Source: Bacteroidales bacterium (lineage in GTDB: Bacteria; Bacteroidota; Bacteroidia; Bacteroidales; Tenuifilaceae). Taken from it: 15,180 bases of DNA. The DNA lies in assembly GCA_008933525.1 (NCBI GenBank), contig WBUV01000028.1:1-15180 (forward strand), written 5' to 3'. Of the stretch, positions 7,470-14,230 are shown one piece after another (the stretch's first letter is position 1; each line of letters begins with the position of its first letter). Under the pieces are notes generated by a model that was given only the letters and a program-made list of their open reading frames with translations, ran no database searches and was not told the DNA's origin. Position numbers and translations under genes: made by a program.

Positions 7470-9184
7470 TGGAAAAAAGATGGGTATATAAGGAACAGGG
7501 CGATCCGGAATTGGTTAACCGTTTAGCAACGGAGTTAAGCATTGAACCAGTTTTAGCAATGTTATTGGTGCAGCGTGGAGTAAAAACGTACGATGAGGCA
7601 AAGCGGTTTTTCCGCCCTTCGTTGGATGATTTGTACGATCCCTTCCTAATGAAGGATATGCATAACGCTGTCGATCGTATTGAGCAAGCAATACGTAAGG
7701 GAGAAAGAATACTATTTTATGGCGATTACGATGTGGATGGAACAACAGCCGTTGCGCTAATGTACTCCTTTTTCCGAAGTCGTTACTCAAAAATTGGCTA
7801 TTATATTCCCGATAGGTATAACGAGGGTTACGGAATTTCACTCAAAGGAATTGATTATGCTTTTGATAATGGTTACTCGTTAATTGTTGCGCTCGATTGC
7901 GGAATTAAAGCCATTGAGAAGATTCGTTACGCCACTCAGCGTAAAATCGATTTCATTATTTGCGACCACCATTTACCCGGCGACCAAATTCCTGAGGCCG
8001 TGGCCGTGTTAGATCCCAAACGGGTCGATTGTCCTTATCCTTTCAAGGAACTTTCTGGTTGTGGCGTAGGCTTTAAGTTGCTTCAAGGCTACTGCCGCAA
8101 AGCGGGAGTTGATCCTTCGGAGTTATACAGCCATATCGATTTGGTTGCAGTAAGTATTGCATCGGATATCGTTCCAATTATCGACGAGAATAGAGTTTTG
8201 GCACACTATGGTTTGGAGAAGTTGAACTCCAATCCATCAAAAGGTCTTAAATCAATCATCAAAATAGCGAATATTGAAAAACAGCAGTTAGCCATTGATG
8301 ATATTGTTTTCCGCATTGGCCCAAGGATTAATGCTGCAGGCAGAATGGAATCGGGGATGACTGCCGTTGATTTACTCTGTGCCGACGACGATAATATTGC
8401 CAGCGAAATGGGTTCGCTTATCGATTCGTGTAATAACGATCGGAAAAGCGTTGATCGCAATATAACCCACGAGGCACTAAGGATGATTGCTGGCGATACA
8501 AGAATGCAGCATCGGTACTCAACTGTAATTTTCAACCCATCGTGGCATAAGGGTGTTGTGGGGATTGTAGCGTCGCGCTTGATAGAAACATACTATAAAC
8601 CAACAGTTGTTTTAACTCAAACTGGCGATTTAGCCACAGGATCGGCTCGTTCGGTTCCTGGATTTGACCTTTACCAAGCCGTTGAGGCTTGCTCGGACTT
8701 ACTAGAAAATTTCGGCGGACACATGTATGCTGCTGGTTTAACCATGAAGGCCGATAGGGTTGATGAATTCAAAACTCGATTCGAGGAGTACGTAAGCAAA
8801 AATATTACTCCCGATTTACTTACCCCACAGGTTGATATTGATGCCAAAATAAAGCTAAGCGAGATAAACGATAAGTTTTACCGAATACTTAAACAATTCC
8901 AGCCTTTTGGGCCAGGGAATATGGCTCCAATTTTCAGCACTGAGAATGTTTACGATAATGGTGAAGGACGCCTGGTTGGAAACGAGAAGGAGCACCTTAA
9001 ACTTTCAATAATTGAGGAGAATAACCCAACCGTTTATCCGGGCATTGCTTTCCAGTTGGCCGAGAATTACAAAGGAATTCACGAGCGTAAACCGTTTAAC
9101 ATCTGTTTTTCGCTTTACGAGAATGTATTCCGTGGAGTAACTACTATCCAAATAAGGGTAAAGGATATAAAGTTTTTGGAGTAA
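7466..9184 (+). CDS. recJ: single-stranded-DNA-specific exonuclease RecJ
   Basis: A 5'-3' single-strand DNA exonuclease used in recombination and repair, 572 residues (normal for the family). The DHH phosphoesterase domain has GDYDVDGTTA (motif I, 86-95), LDCGIKA (143-149), CDHHLPGDQIP (DHH at 167-169) and SDIVP (233-237). The linker and DHHA1 region have IGPRINAAGRMESG (284-297), HKGVVGIVASRLIE (361-374), SARSVPGFDLY (393-403) and GGHMYAAGLT (417-426). The C-terminal OB-type part includes FQPFGPGNMAPIF. All metal ligands expected in these motifs are present. Two consecutive ATGs (7466, 7469) could both start it; the product differs by one Met. It lies 39 nt after lipB and is closed by a strong terminator, so it is probably the last gene of the lipA-lipB-recJ unit. 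Confidence 0.97.
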   Translation: MMEKRWVYKEQGDPELVNRLATELSIEPVLAMLLVQRGVKTYDEAKRFFRPSLDDLYDPFLMKDMHNAVDRIEQAIRKGERILFYGDYDVDGTTAVALMYSFFRSRYSKIGYYIPDRYNEGYGISLKGIDYAFDNGYSLIVALDCGIKAIEKIRYATQRKIDFIICDHHLPGDQIPEAVAVLDPKRVDCPYPFKELSGCGVGFKLLQGYCRKAGVDPSELYSHIDLVAVSIASDIVPIIDENRVLAHYGLEKLNSNPSKGLKSIIKIANIEKQQLAIDDIVFRIGPRINAAGRMESGMTAVDLLCADDDNIASEMGSLIDSCNNDRKSVDRNITHEALRMIAGDTRMQHRYSTVIFNPSWHKGVVGIVASRLIETYYKPTVVLTQTGDLATGSARSVPGFDLYQAVEACSDLLENFGGHMYAAGLTMKADRVDEFKTRFEEYVSKNITPDLLTPQVDIDAKIKLSEINDKFYRILKQFQPFGPGNMAPIFSTENVYDNGEGRLVGNEKEHLKLSIIEENNPTVYPGIAFQLAENYKGIHERKPFNICFSLYENVFRGVTTIQIRVKDIKFLE

Positions 9185-9221
9185 AACATAATAAATTTAA
9201 CACACAATAAATCCGTTTTAT

Positions 9222-9255
9222 AATTCCGGGCTTAGTCCCGGAATTCTTTTTTTCT
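9222..9255 (+). terminator. intrinsic terminator after recJ
   Basis: AATTCCGGG (9222-9230) and CCCGGAATT (9237-9245) form a perfect 9-bp stem with a 6-nt loop (CTTAGT). The tract CTTTTTTTCT follows at 9246-9255. It lies 38 nt after the recJ stop and is the clearest Rho-independent terminator in the window. Confidence 0.88.
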
Positions 9256-9256
9256 G

Positions 9257-9264
9257 TATTTTTG
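9257..9264 (+). promoter_or_regulatory. -7 promoter box for the following secreted-protein gene
   Basis: TATTTTTG matches the Bacteroidota -7 consensus TAnnTTTG exactly. It starts two bases after the T tract of the recJ terminator and lies 21 nt before the ATG at 9286. The matching -33 box would fall inside the terminator hairpin, and no clear TTTG is seen there. The box also argues against a TTG start at 9262, which lies within it. Confidence 0.5.
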
Positions 9265-9285
9265 AAAGAAGTAAAACCTACTCCC

Positions 9286-10302
9286 ATGAAAAGAATAAGC
9301 CTATCGTTACTGTTTGTTATTGTTGCAATTACAGGTTACTCGCAAACCCTACAGCCAACAATATCGGCTATGAAATGGGGTGCCGATTACAAACTACACG
9401 TTAAGTTGGCGAACGATTCTGCCTACGTTATGGATGTTAAGGGTCTTTACCATACTGGTAAAAATCTTTTTATAGATACTACCGATAAATCAACTACCTA
9501 CTATCCCGTTACGCTCGATAAGGAGTTTATCGATTATATAAAAAACAAGAAGATAGTGGAACAAGGGATCGATACAATAAAAACAGATTCGCTAAAGGTC
9601 AGTTACAAAACGCTATGGTCCGCAACTCACGCTAATTTGGGTGGCGGGTATATTCACTTTGTGAATTGCTTGGTTTACTCATTGGAATCGCAACAATTAA
9701 GGCTGACAGATCCAATTTTTAAGCGTCCCGTTACCGAATGGAGGCCCAAACCAATGACAGAAAGCTACAAACGTACCCGTAAATGGGAGTTCTACTATCC
9801 ATCTAATCAAAAGTTGGCTCAAAAAGAGTATAAACTGCGATTGAAGGAGAATGATTTGCGCGATTTGCAGGGTGTTCCAACTCGTTTTATAGAGCTATTC
9901 CTCGAAACATCGCAGTCGGACTATGAAAAACTAATCAGTAATCGAAAATTTCAACTTGTGGCTCAAATTGATTTGGTTCGGTTGCTTCTTGGAGCAAAAT
10001 ACCTAGGCGAGGATCAAATTCGGAATATAAGTAGCAGGGTTCTATCCGCTGTGGTTAAATACAACGTAAATACAATGCCATCGGTTATTATTTTCGACGA
10101 TTACAATGCTGCGGTGGCAATGAGCCTAAACTCCAAAGGTTATCAAATTGACTACATCGTATATTCCGATGGCGAAACCGTTTCGGGTGCCGATTTAGCA
10201 GGTCGTACCTCTATGATTGAAGGACTAATCAAAAACATTAATGAGGCTAACGAGCGGGTTTTCCGCAAGCGACTACAGATTTATTACCAGAAAGTGAAGT
10301 AG
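9286..10302 (+). CDS. secreted protein of unknown function
   Basis: I do not recognise this 338-residue protein. The ATG at 9286 is preferred because it begins a clean signal peptide (Lys-Arg, hydrophobic core SLSLLFVIVAITGY, cleavage near YSQ). A TTG at 9262 overlaps a promoter box. After the signal comes a beta-rich part (about 24-120) with KWGADYKLHVKLANDSAYVM. Next is a segment with aromatic and basic residues (WRPKPMTESYKRTRKWEFYY, about 146-165). Then a more helical part follows: LIKNINEANERVFRKRLQIY near the C-terminus and LVRLLLGAKYLGEDQIRN in the middle. There is one Cys (NCLVY), so no disulfide within the chain is expected. Likely periplasmic or exported. It converges on rlmD with only 22 nt between stops. 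Confidence 0.72.
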   Translation: MKRISLSLLFVIVAITGYSQTLQPTISAMKWGADYKLHVKLANDSAYVMDVKGLYHTGKNLFIDTTDKSTTYYPVTLDKEFIDYIKNKKIVEQGIDTIKTDSLKVSYKTLWSATHANLGGGYIHFVNCLVYSLESQQLRLTDPIFKRPVTEWRPKPMTESYKRTRKWEFYYPSNQKLAQKEYKLRLKENDLRDLQGVPTRFIELFLETSQSDYEKLISNRKFQLVAQIDLVRLLLGAKYLGEDQIRNISSRVLSAVVKYNVNTMPSVIIFDDYNAAVAMSLNSKGYQIDYIVYSDGETVSGADLAGRTSMIEGLIKNINEANERVFRKRLQIYYQKVK

Positions 10303-10324
10303 TTTTCCGGATTAACGCAACTAT

Positions 10325-11680
10325 TTAATCGCGTTTCACCAACAACACAACATTCTCCACATGATGGGTATGTGGGAACATATCCACTGGTTGAACTTGT
10401 GTTACTCGGTAACCCTTATCAAGAATAGCAATGTCGCGGGCTTGAGTTGCAGGATTACAGCTAACATAAACTACTCGTTTCGGGTTTGCGTGGAGAATTG
10501 CTTCTAGCACATCGGGATGAACTCCGGCTCGAGGAGGATCCAGAATTACCACATCGGGATATCCCTGCTCTTGCATAAAACCCTCGGTGAGCAAATCTTT
10601 TATATCGCCGGCAAAGAAACTGGTGTTTTTAATTCCGTTTATCTCAGAGTTTACTTTGGCATCCTCAATTGCCTCTGGAACATACTCAATTCCCACCACA
10701 TGTTTTGCCTTCGCTGCAACAAAATTGGCAATTGTACCTGTTCCTGTGTACAAATCGTAAACATGCTCATCGCTGTTGATGTTGGCAAATTCCCTAGCAA
10801 CCTTATATAGTTCGTAGGCTTGTTCTGAGTTGGTTTGGTAGAACGATTTTGGACCAACCTTAAACTTAATGCCCTCCATCTCCTCCAGAATGTAATCTTT
10901 TCCATGGAAAAGAACTAAATCCAAATCGTTAATGGTGTCGTTTACCTTTTGGTTCTCAACGTAGAATAGCGATGTAATTTGAGGAAATTCATTCTTGATA
11001 TAATTCAGTAAACCACCAATTTCATCGGAATAAGTTTTTACCACCAAAATTACCATAACATCACCGGTGGAGGCAGTGCGAACAATTACATTACGCATTA
11101 CGCCATCTTTGCTTCGCAGATTTAGGAATTGCAGATTGTTTTCAACCGCATACTTTTTGATTGAAAGTCGGATTGAGTTTGAGGGTTCTGGTTGCAGATA
11201 GCAGTTTTTAACGTCAAAAACCTTGTCGAACTTGCCCGGAATATGATATCCCAATGCAGGTTCGGGTTCAAAATCGGCACCCGAAGAAATTTCCTCCTGG
11301 CTTAACCAGCGCGACTCAGAGAATGTAAACTCAAGCTTATTTCTGTAGTACTTTGTTTTTTCAGAACCTAGAATTTGAGAAACTTCAGGTAGTTCAACTT
11401 TGGCAATTCGGGTTAGTTGATCAACAACTTGTTTCTGCTTAAACTTTAGTTGCTCGGCATAAGGTAAATTTTGCCATTTACAACCCCCACACATTCCAAA
11501 ATGTTCGCAGAATGGCTCAGTTCTGAGAGGAGAATACTCGTGATACCTCACAACATATCCTTCGAGGTAACTTTTTCGTTTATTTGTTATCTGAATATCT
11601 ACTACATCGCCGGGTACTGCAAAAGTAGTAAACAGAATTTTTTCGTTAACTCTGGCAATAGCCTTTCCTTCGGCTGCCAC
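10325..11680 (-). CDS. rlmD: 23S rRNA (uracil-5-)-methyltransferase RlmD family
   Basis: SAM-dependent rRNA m5U methyltransferase (RlmD/RumA type; target U1939 in E. coli). Numbered from the GTG at 11680 (451 residues), the iron-sulfur cluster is bound by C58, C64, C67 (CEHFGMCGGC) and C160 (VKNC). The SAM-binding motif is VYDLYTGTGTIANFVA (307-322). ILDPPRAGVHPD is at 379-390. The catalytic Cys is C408 (VYVSCNPAT). The TRAM domain is N-terminal. However, the family usually has about 15 more residues before VAAEGKAIA, and the upstream in-frame DNA encodes just such a tail (PVIENIKIED) interrupted by a TGA (see next feature). Starting at the GTG loses the first TRAM strand, so the protein as drawn may be shortened. 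Symbol is by family; Bacteroidota often carry more than one such enzyme. Confidence 0.88.
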   Translation of the reverse strand: MAAEGKAIARVNEKILFTTFAVPGDVVDIQITNKRKSYLEGYVVRYHEYSPLRTEPFCEHFGMCGGCKWQNLPYAEQLKFKQKQVVDQLTRIAKVELPEVSQILGSEKTKYYRNKLEFTFSESRWLSQEEISSGADFEPEPALGYHIPGKFDKVFDVKNCYLQPEPSNSIRLSIKKYAVENNLQFLNLRSKDGVMRNVIVRTASTGDVMVILVVKTYSDEIGGLLNYIKNEFPQITSLFYVENQKVNDTINDLDLVLFHGKDYILEEMEGIKFKVGPKSFYQTNSEQAYELYKVAREFANINSDEHVYDLYTGTGTIANFVAAKAKHVVGIEYVPEAIEDAKVNSEINGIKNTSFFAGDIKDLLTEGFMQEQGYPDVVILDPPRAGVHPDVLEAILHANPKRVVYVSCNPATQARDIAILDKGYRVTQVQPVDMFPHTHHVENVVLLVKRD

Positions 11681-11731
11681 ATCTTCAATTTTAATATTTT
11701 CAATAACTGGATATTTTCCTCACCTCCCCAT
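11681..11731 (-). other. apparent true rlmD start region with an in-frame TGA at codon 4
   Basis: On the minus strand, AAGGA (11741-11737) lies 5 nt before an ATG (11731-11729), a good ribosome-binding arrangement. The frame reads Met-Gly-Arg-stop-Gly-Lys-Tyr-Pro-Val-Ile-Glu-Asn-Ile-Lys-Ile-Glu-Asp and runs straight into the conserved VAAEGKAIARV at the GTG. The residues after the TGA (11722-11720) fit the usual N-terminus of Bacteroidota RlmD proteins. A single C-to-T change from CGA (Arg) would explain it. Other genes here end in TGA, so reassignment is unlikely. Mutation or a base-call error is most likely. Confidence 0.6.
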
Positions 11732-11740
11732 ATAATTCCT

Positions 11741-11748
11741 TATCTTTG
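11741..11748 (+). promoter_or_regulatory. candidate -7 box for the YdjM-like gene
   Basis: TATCTTTG matches the TAnnTTTG consensus exactly. It lies in the gap between divergent rlmD and the hydrolase gene, 88 nt before the ATG at 11837. No good -33 box is seen about 19 nt upstream. It overlaps the rlmD ribosome-binding region on the other strand. Confidence 0.35.
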
Positions 11749-11776
11749 AACAAATTATTTAGTGTTGATGTTTGAG

Positions 11777-11806
11777 AATTAATCAATTTGATTTTCAATT
11801 AATCAA
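11777..11806. repeat. direct repeats with 20-bp period and dyad in the divergent intergenic region
   Basis: AATTAATCAA occurs at 11777-11786 and again at 11797-11806, 20 bp apart, about two turns of the helix. Between them AATCAA-T-TTGATT (11781-11793) is a perfect dyad. TGTTGAT (11763-11769) also mirrors ATCAACA (11802-11808). It sits between the candidate -7 box and the ATG at 11837, where a regulator could bind. The DNA is AT-rich, so chance cannot be ruled out. Confidence 0.35.
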
Positions 11807-11836
11807 CAAATCAGTTCGCAAAGTTAGCAAAAAGTA

Positions 11837-12847
11837 ATGGACTCACTAACACATATTGTATTAGGTGCGGTTGTGGCAGAAACTACAAGCGCTAAGAAAA
11901 TTGGCAATAAAGCGCTGATTTATGGAGCTATTGCGGGAAACTTGCCCGATTTCGATTCGGTTTTTACCCCATTGTTATCGCCTGCTAATGCGCTTTTTTT
12001 TCATAGAGGTATAAGCCATTCATTTCTACTGGTTTTTCTTTTAGCACCAATATTTGCATTTATTGTGAGTAGAATAGATAGGGATAAACGAATGGAATTT
12101 ACCGATTGGTTGTTGCTTATTGCACTCCCTTGGTTGTCGCACATTCTGGTTGATATTTTTAACACCTATGGAACCGGAATTTTTGAGCCATTTTCCAATC
12201 TTAGAGTTTCATACGATTCCATGGCAATTGTCGATATCTTTTTACTGGCTGGTATAATTCCTGCTGTAGTTGCTATTTTACTATTTGGGCAGGTTAAGCG
12301 GCAAAGGAGGATTTTTGCATGGATAGCCATTGGCTTTGTTGCAGTTTACATTTCATTTTCAGTCATAATAAAGGAATCTTTAGAATATAGAGTAAGCCGA
12401 GAGTTACTTGCTGAGGGGAAAGAATATTCAAGAATTCATACTGCAGCGTTGCCTTTTAGCAATTTACTCTGGATGGTGGTTGTTGAGGACAGTGCTGGGT
12501 ATAATGTAGAACAGCGAAACATATTGAACATTGACGAGTCGTTACTCAGAAGTCGACATCTAAAAAATCACCAGTACTTGGAGCCTTTGAAAAATGACGA
12601 AGAAATTGCTAAGCTCGTTAGATTTACAAAAGGATTATATACTGTAGAAAAATCAAACAAAGGACTTGTTATTTACGATTTACGTTACTCTAGTTTAGCC
12701 GAAAGTTACCCCCAAGCCTACGTTTTCAGGTTCGAGGTAAACATAGATGGTGATAATGTGAAAATCTCCAGAGCTCATCCTCAGCGGAGTCTTAGTTTCA
12801 AGAATATCAAGCGATATGTTCACCGCATACTAAGCACACAGGATTAA
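11837..12847 (+). CDS. YdjM-like membrane-bound metal-dependent hydrolase
   Basis: A 336-residue member of the YdjM / LexA-binding inner-membrane hydrolase family (PF04307). The putative metal ligands are in place: H6 (MDSLTHIVLG), D38 and D40 (GNLPDFDS), H56 and H61 (FHRGISHS), and H102 with D106 (SHILVDIFNTYG). Several hydrophobic helices follow (about 62-80, 91-104, 133-152, 159-177). The last ~155 residues form a soluble tail without clear family features. No substrate is established for this family; homologues are variously annotated, and the E. coli protein is SOS-controlled. No LexA box was recognised here. Its stop overlaps that of the convergent gene: both use the TTAA at 12844-12847. 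Confidence 0.88.
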   Translation: MDSLTHIVLGAVVAETTSAKKIGNKALIYGAIAGNLPDFDSVFTPLLSPANALFFHRGISHSFLLVFLLAPIFAFIVSRIDRDKRMEFTDWLLLIALPWLSHILVDIFNTYGTGIFEPFSNLRVSYDSMAIVDIFLLAGIIPAVVAILLFGQVKRQRRIFAWIAIGFVAVYISFSVIIKESLEYRVSRELLAEGKEYSRIHTAALPFSNLLWMVVVEDSAGYNVEQRNILNIDESLLRSRHLKNHQYLEPLKNDEEIAKLVRFTKGLYTVEKSNKGLVIYDLRYSSLAESYPQAYVFRFEVNIDGDNVKISRAHPQRSLSFKNIKRYVHRILSTQD

Positions 12848-13257
12848 TCATCAAAGGATTTGAACCAGCTTAAGGCATCTTCAAGCGTATTAAAGGTTTT
12901 CAGTGGGATTTTATAAATATTGGTTGCTTGTATGATCATATTCAGGTAATATTTCCTAAAAATATTGCCATCGAAAACAACCGCTGCGCGTTTGAGCCCC
13001 AATTCAGCTGCTTTAGGAATGGCTACATTTTCGAACCATTTTCGGCTCTCTGGGTTTACAATCCCTTGATTTCGAATATCCGAGATATAGTTGCGAACTG
13101 GCAAATTTGTGGATTGTTGAAATTCAATACCCGATGAAATAACTTTTTTATACTCATCAATAGTATGTATTCCGTTCCATGTAATTAATATTGCTTTGTA
13201 GTCAGGGATATAGGTTGCTTTAGCGTAAGGGGCTTTAAAAATCTCAATCGAGTTCAT
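12844..13257 (-). CDS. small STAS/SEC14-like (SpoIIAA-like) protein
   Basis: Starting at the ATG at 13257-13255 this encodes 137 residues. A longer frame from 13467 would cover the groES promoter and start, and its extra 70 residues look like non-coding translation, so I reject it. The chain alternates strands and helices as in STAS/SpoIIAA-like folds: YIPDYKAILITWNG (strand pair), TIDEYKKVISSGIEF (helix), NYISDIRNQGIV (strand), SRKWFENVAIPKAAELGL (helix), RAAVVFDG (strand), then FNTLEDALSWFKSF (C-terminal helix). Bacteroidota have many such proteins of unknown function; some similar folds act in lipid binding or as anti-sigma antagonists, but nothing here shows which. It is divergent from groES, with 136 nt between the starts. 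Confidence 0.7.
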   Translation of the reverse strand: MNSIEIFKAPYAKATYIPDYKAILITWNGIHTIDEYKKVISSGIEFQQSTNLPVRNYISDIRNQGIVNPESRKWFENVAIPKAAELGLKRAAVVFDGNIFRKYYLNMIIQATNIYKIPLKTFNTLEDALSWFKSFDD

Positions 13258-13347
13258 TGCACGAAAAATTTGGTGTAATATAAGGCTATAACTCACCCAA
13301 GTCAATGTGTCTTTTGTTAAAAGTGCAATTCTTTGGCGAATAAACCA

Positions 13348-13378
13348 TTTCGTTACACGAAAGACTTTTATAATTTTG
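13348..13378 (+). promoter_or_regulatory. promoter of the groES-like gene
   Basis: TTTC (13348-13351), 19 nt, then TAATTTTG (13371-13378). The -7 box is an exact match to TAnnTTTG, the -33 box has one mismatch from TTTG, and the spacing is ideal. It ends 15 nt before the ATG at 13394, giving a very short leader. This is the best promoter match in the window. Confidence 0.6.
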
Positions 13379-13393
13379 TGTAAAAAGTAAAAC

Positions 13394-13777
13394 ATGTCAT
13401 TATCATTTAACCCTAAGGACTTTGATAGCCTAATTGTTGTAGGCGATAGGGTTTTAATCAAACCCAAAAATCCAGAGGAGAGAACTAAAACAGGATTGTT
13501 GCTTCCTCCAGGGGTGCAAGAAAAGCAAAAAGCCCATAGCGGTTACGTTGTAAAGGTTGGTCCTGGATATCCTATTCCCTCGTTAACCGAAACCGATGAA
13601 CCATGGAAGAAAAGCAAGAACGATGCTAAGTACTTTCCCCTACAGGCAAACATTGGCGATTTAGCAGTATATCTGCACGACAATGCAGTTGAGGTTGAAT
13701 TCAACAACGAAAAGTACGTTATTGTATCGTTTTCCTCAATTCTGTTGTTGTTTCGAGATGAGGGTTTGATGGAATAG
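13394..13777 (+). CDS. co-chaperone GroES family protein (long Bacteroidota variant)
   Basis: A 127-residue protein with the GroES fold. The start of the barrel is LIVVGDRVLIKPKNPEERTK (13-32), followed by the mobile-loop-like GLLLPPGV (34-41), where normal GroES has an Ile-Val-Leu type GroEL contact. GYVVKVGPGYPIPS (50-63) corresponds to the family's G-x-V-V-x-V-G-x-G. The end has GDLAVYLHDNAVEVEFNNEKYVIV then SILLLFRDEG. The insertion around PSLTETDEPWKKSKNDAKYF makes it longer than the ~95-residue GroES of groESL operons. No groEL is adjacent, so this is probably the second, stand-alone Bacteroidota paralogue. Its C-terminus looks complete. The stop (13775-13777) meets the truncated glycosyltransferase on the other strand. 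Confidence 0.85.
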   Translation: MSLSFNPKDFDSLIVVGDRVLIKPKNPEERTKTGLLLPPGVQEKQKAHSGYVVKVGPGYPIPSLTETDEPWKKSKNDAKYFPLQANIGDLAVYLHDNAVEVEFNNEKYVIVSFSSILLLFRDEGLME

Positions 13778-14230
13778 AATGCGCATCTCAAAATATTTCT
13801 TAAAAAAGTTACTTTCCACTTCTTCTAATTTGCGGTAATAGTCGTGCTCAATATTGTGCATGCGCACTATTTTTATCCTGTTGGCTAAAAGTGGCTCACC
13901 TAAAAAATAGCACGAGTGCAATCCTTCAAATAAAATTGGGGCTTCATCTTTTAACAGATTTTGTAAAAGAGTAGCATCATTTCTGGTTGATACAATATAG
14001 GGTAAAGCACCTACAAACGGATTAACAAAAGTTCTGCGGGGATAGTAAGTTACTTTGCTGCAAATTTGTTCCAACTCCACCGAACGCTCCCTGCCATATT
14101 CAAAAACATGTAAATTGATTTCAATGCCGGCCTCAAATAAGGCTTTAAGTTTGTAGTAAACATCAATAACGCCACCATAATTTGGCGGAAATGGATTGTC
14201 GAAACTAATTACATGCAATTGTTTACCCAT
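13736..14230 (-). pseudogene. glycosyltransferase N-terminal half, truncated at the groES stop
   Basis: Residues 1-150 are the N-terminal domain of a GT-B glycosyltransferase of the GT4 kind: a strand, QLHVISFDNPFPP, then NYGGVIDVYYKLKALFEAGI, later GLHSCYFL and VRMHNIEHDYYRKLEEVE. Such enzymes normally have about 370-400 residues, with the sugar-nucleotide-binding domain C-terminal. Here the family-like sequence stops at Phe-Glu-Met-Arg (about 13781). The last 14 residues (ILFHQTLISKQQQN) are just antisense of groES. The nucleotide-binding half is therefore missing and activity is unlikely. The ATG overlaps the end of the upstream glycosyltransferase gene by 8 nt, which suggests translational coupling in the original operon. 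The loss may be a real deletion or an assembly join. Confidence 0.8.

Noticed and set aside
11720..11722. TGA read as an amino acid (selenocysteine or code reassignment)
   Set aside because: The AlbA_2 gene ends naturally with TGA at 5701-5703, family members do not need Cys or Sec at this position, and no selenocysteine insertion element was seen.
13258..13467. N-terminal extension of the STAS/SEC14-like gene, from a start at 13467
   Set aside because: It would run across the groES promoter and the first 74 bases of groES on the other strand, and its 70 residues lack family-like features. The ATG at 13257 gives the expected small protein.
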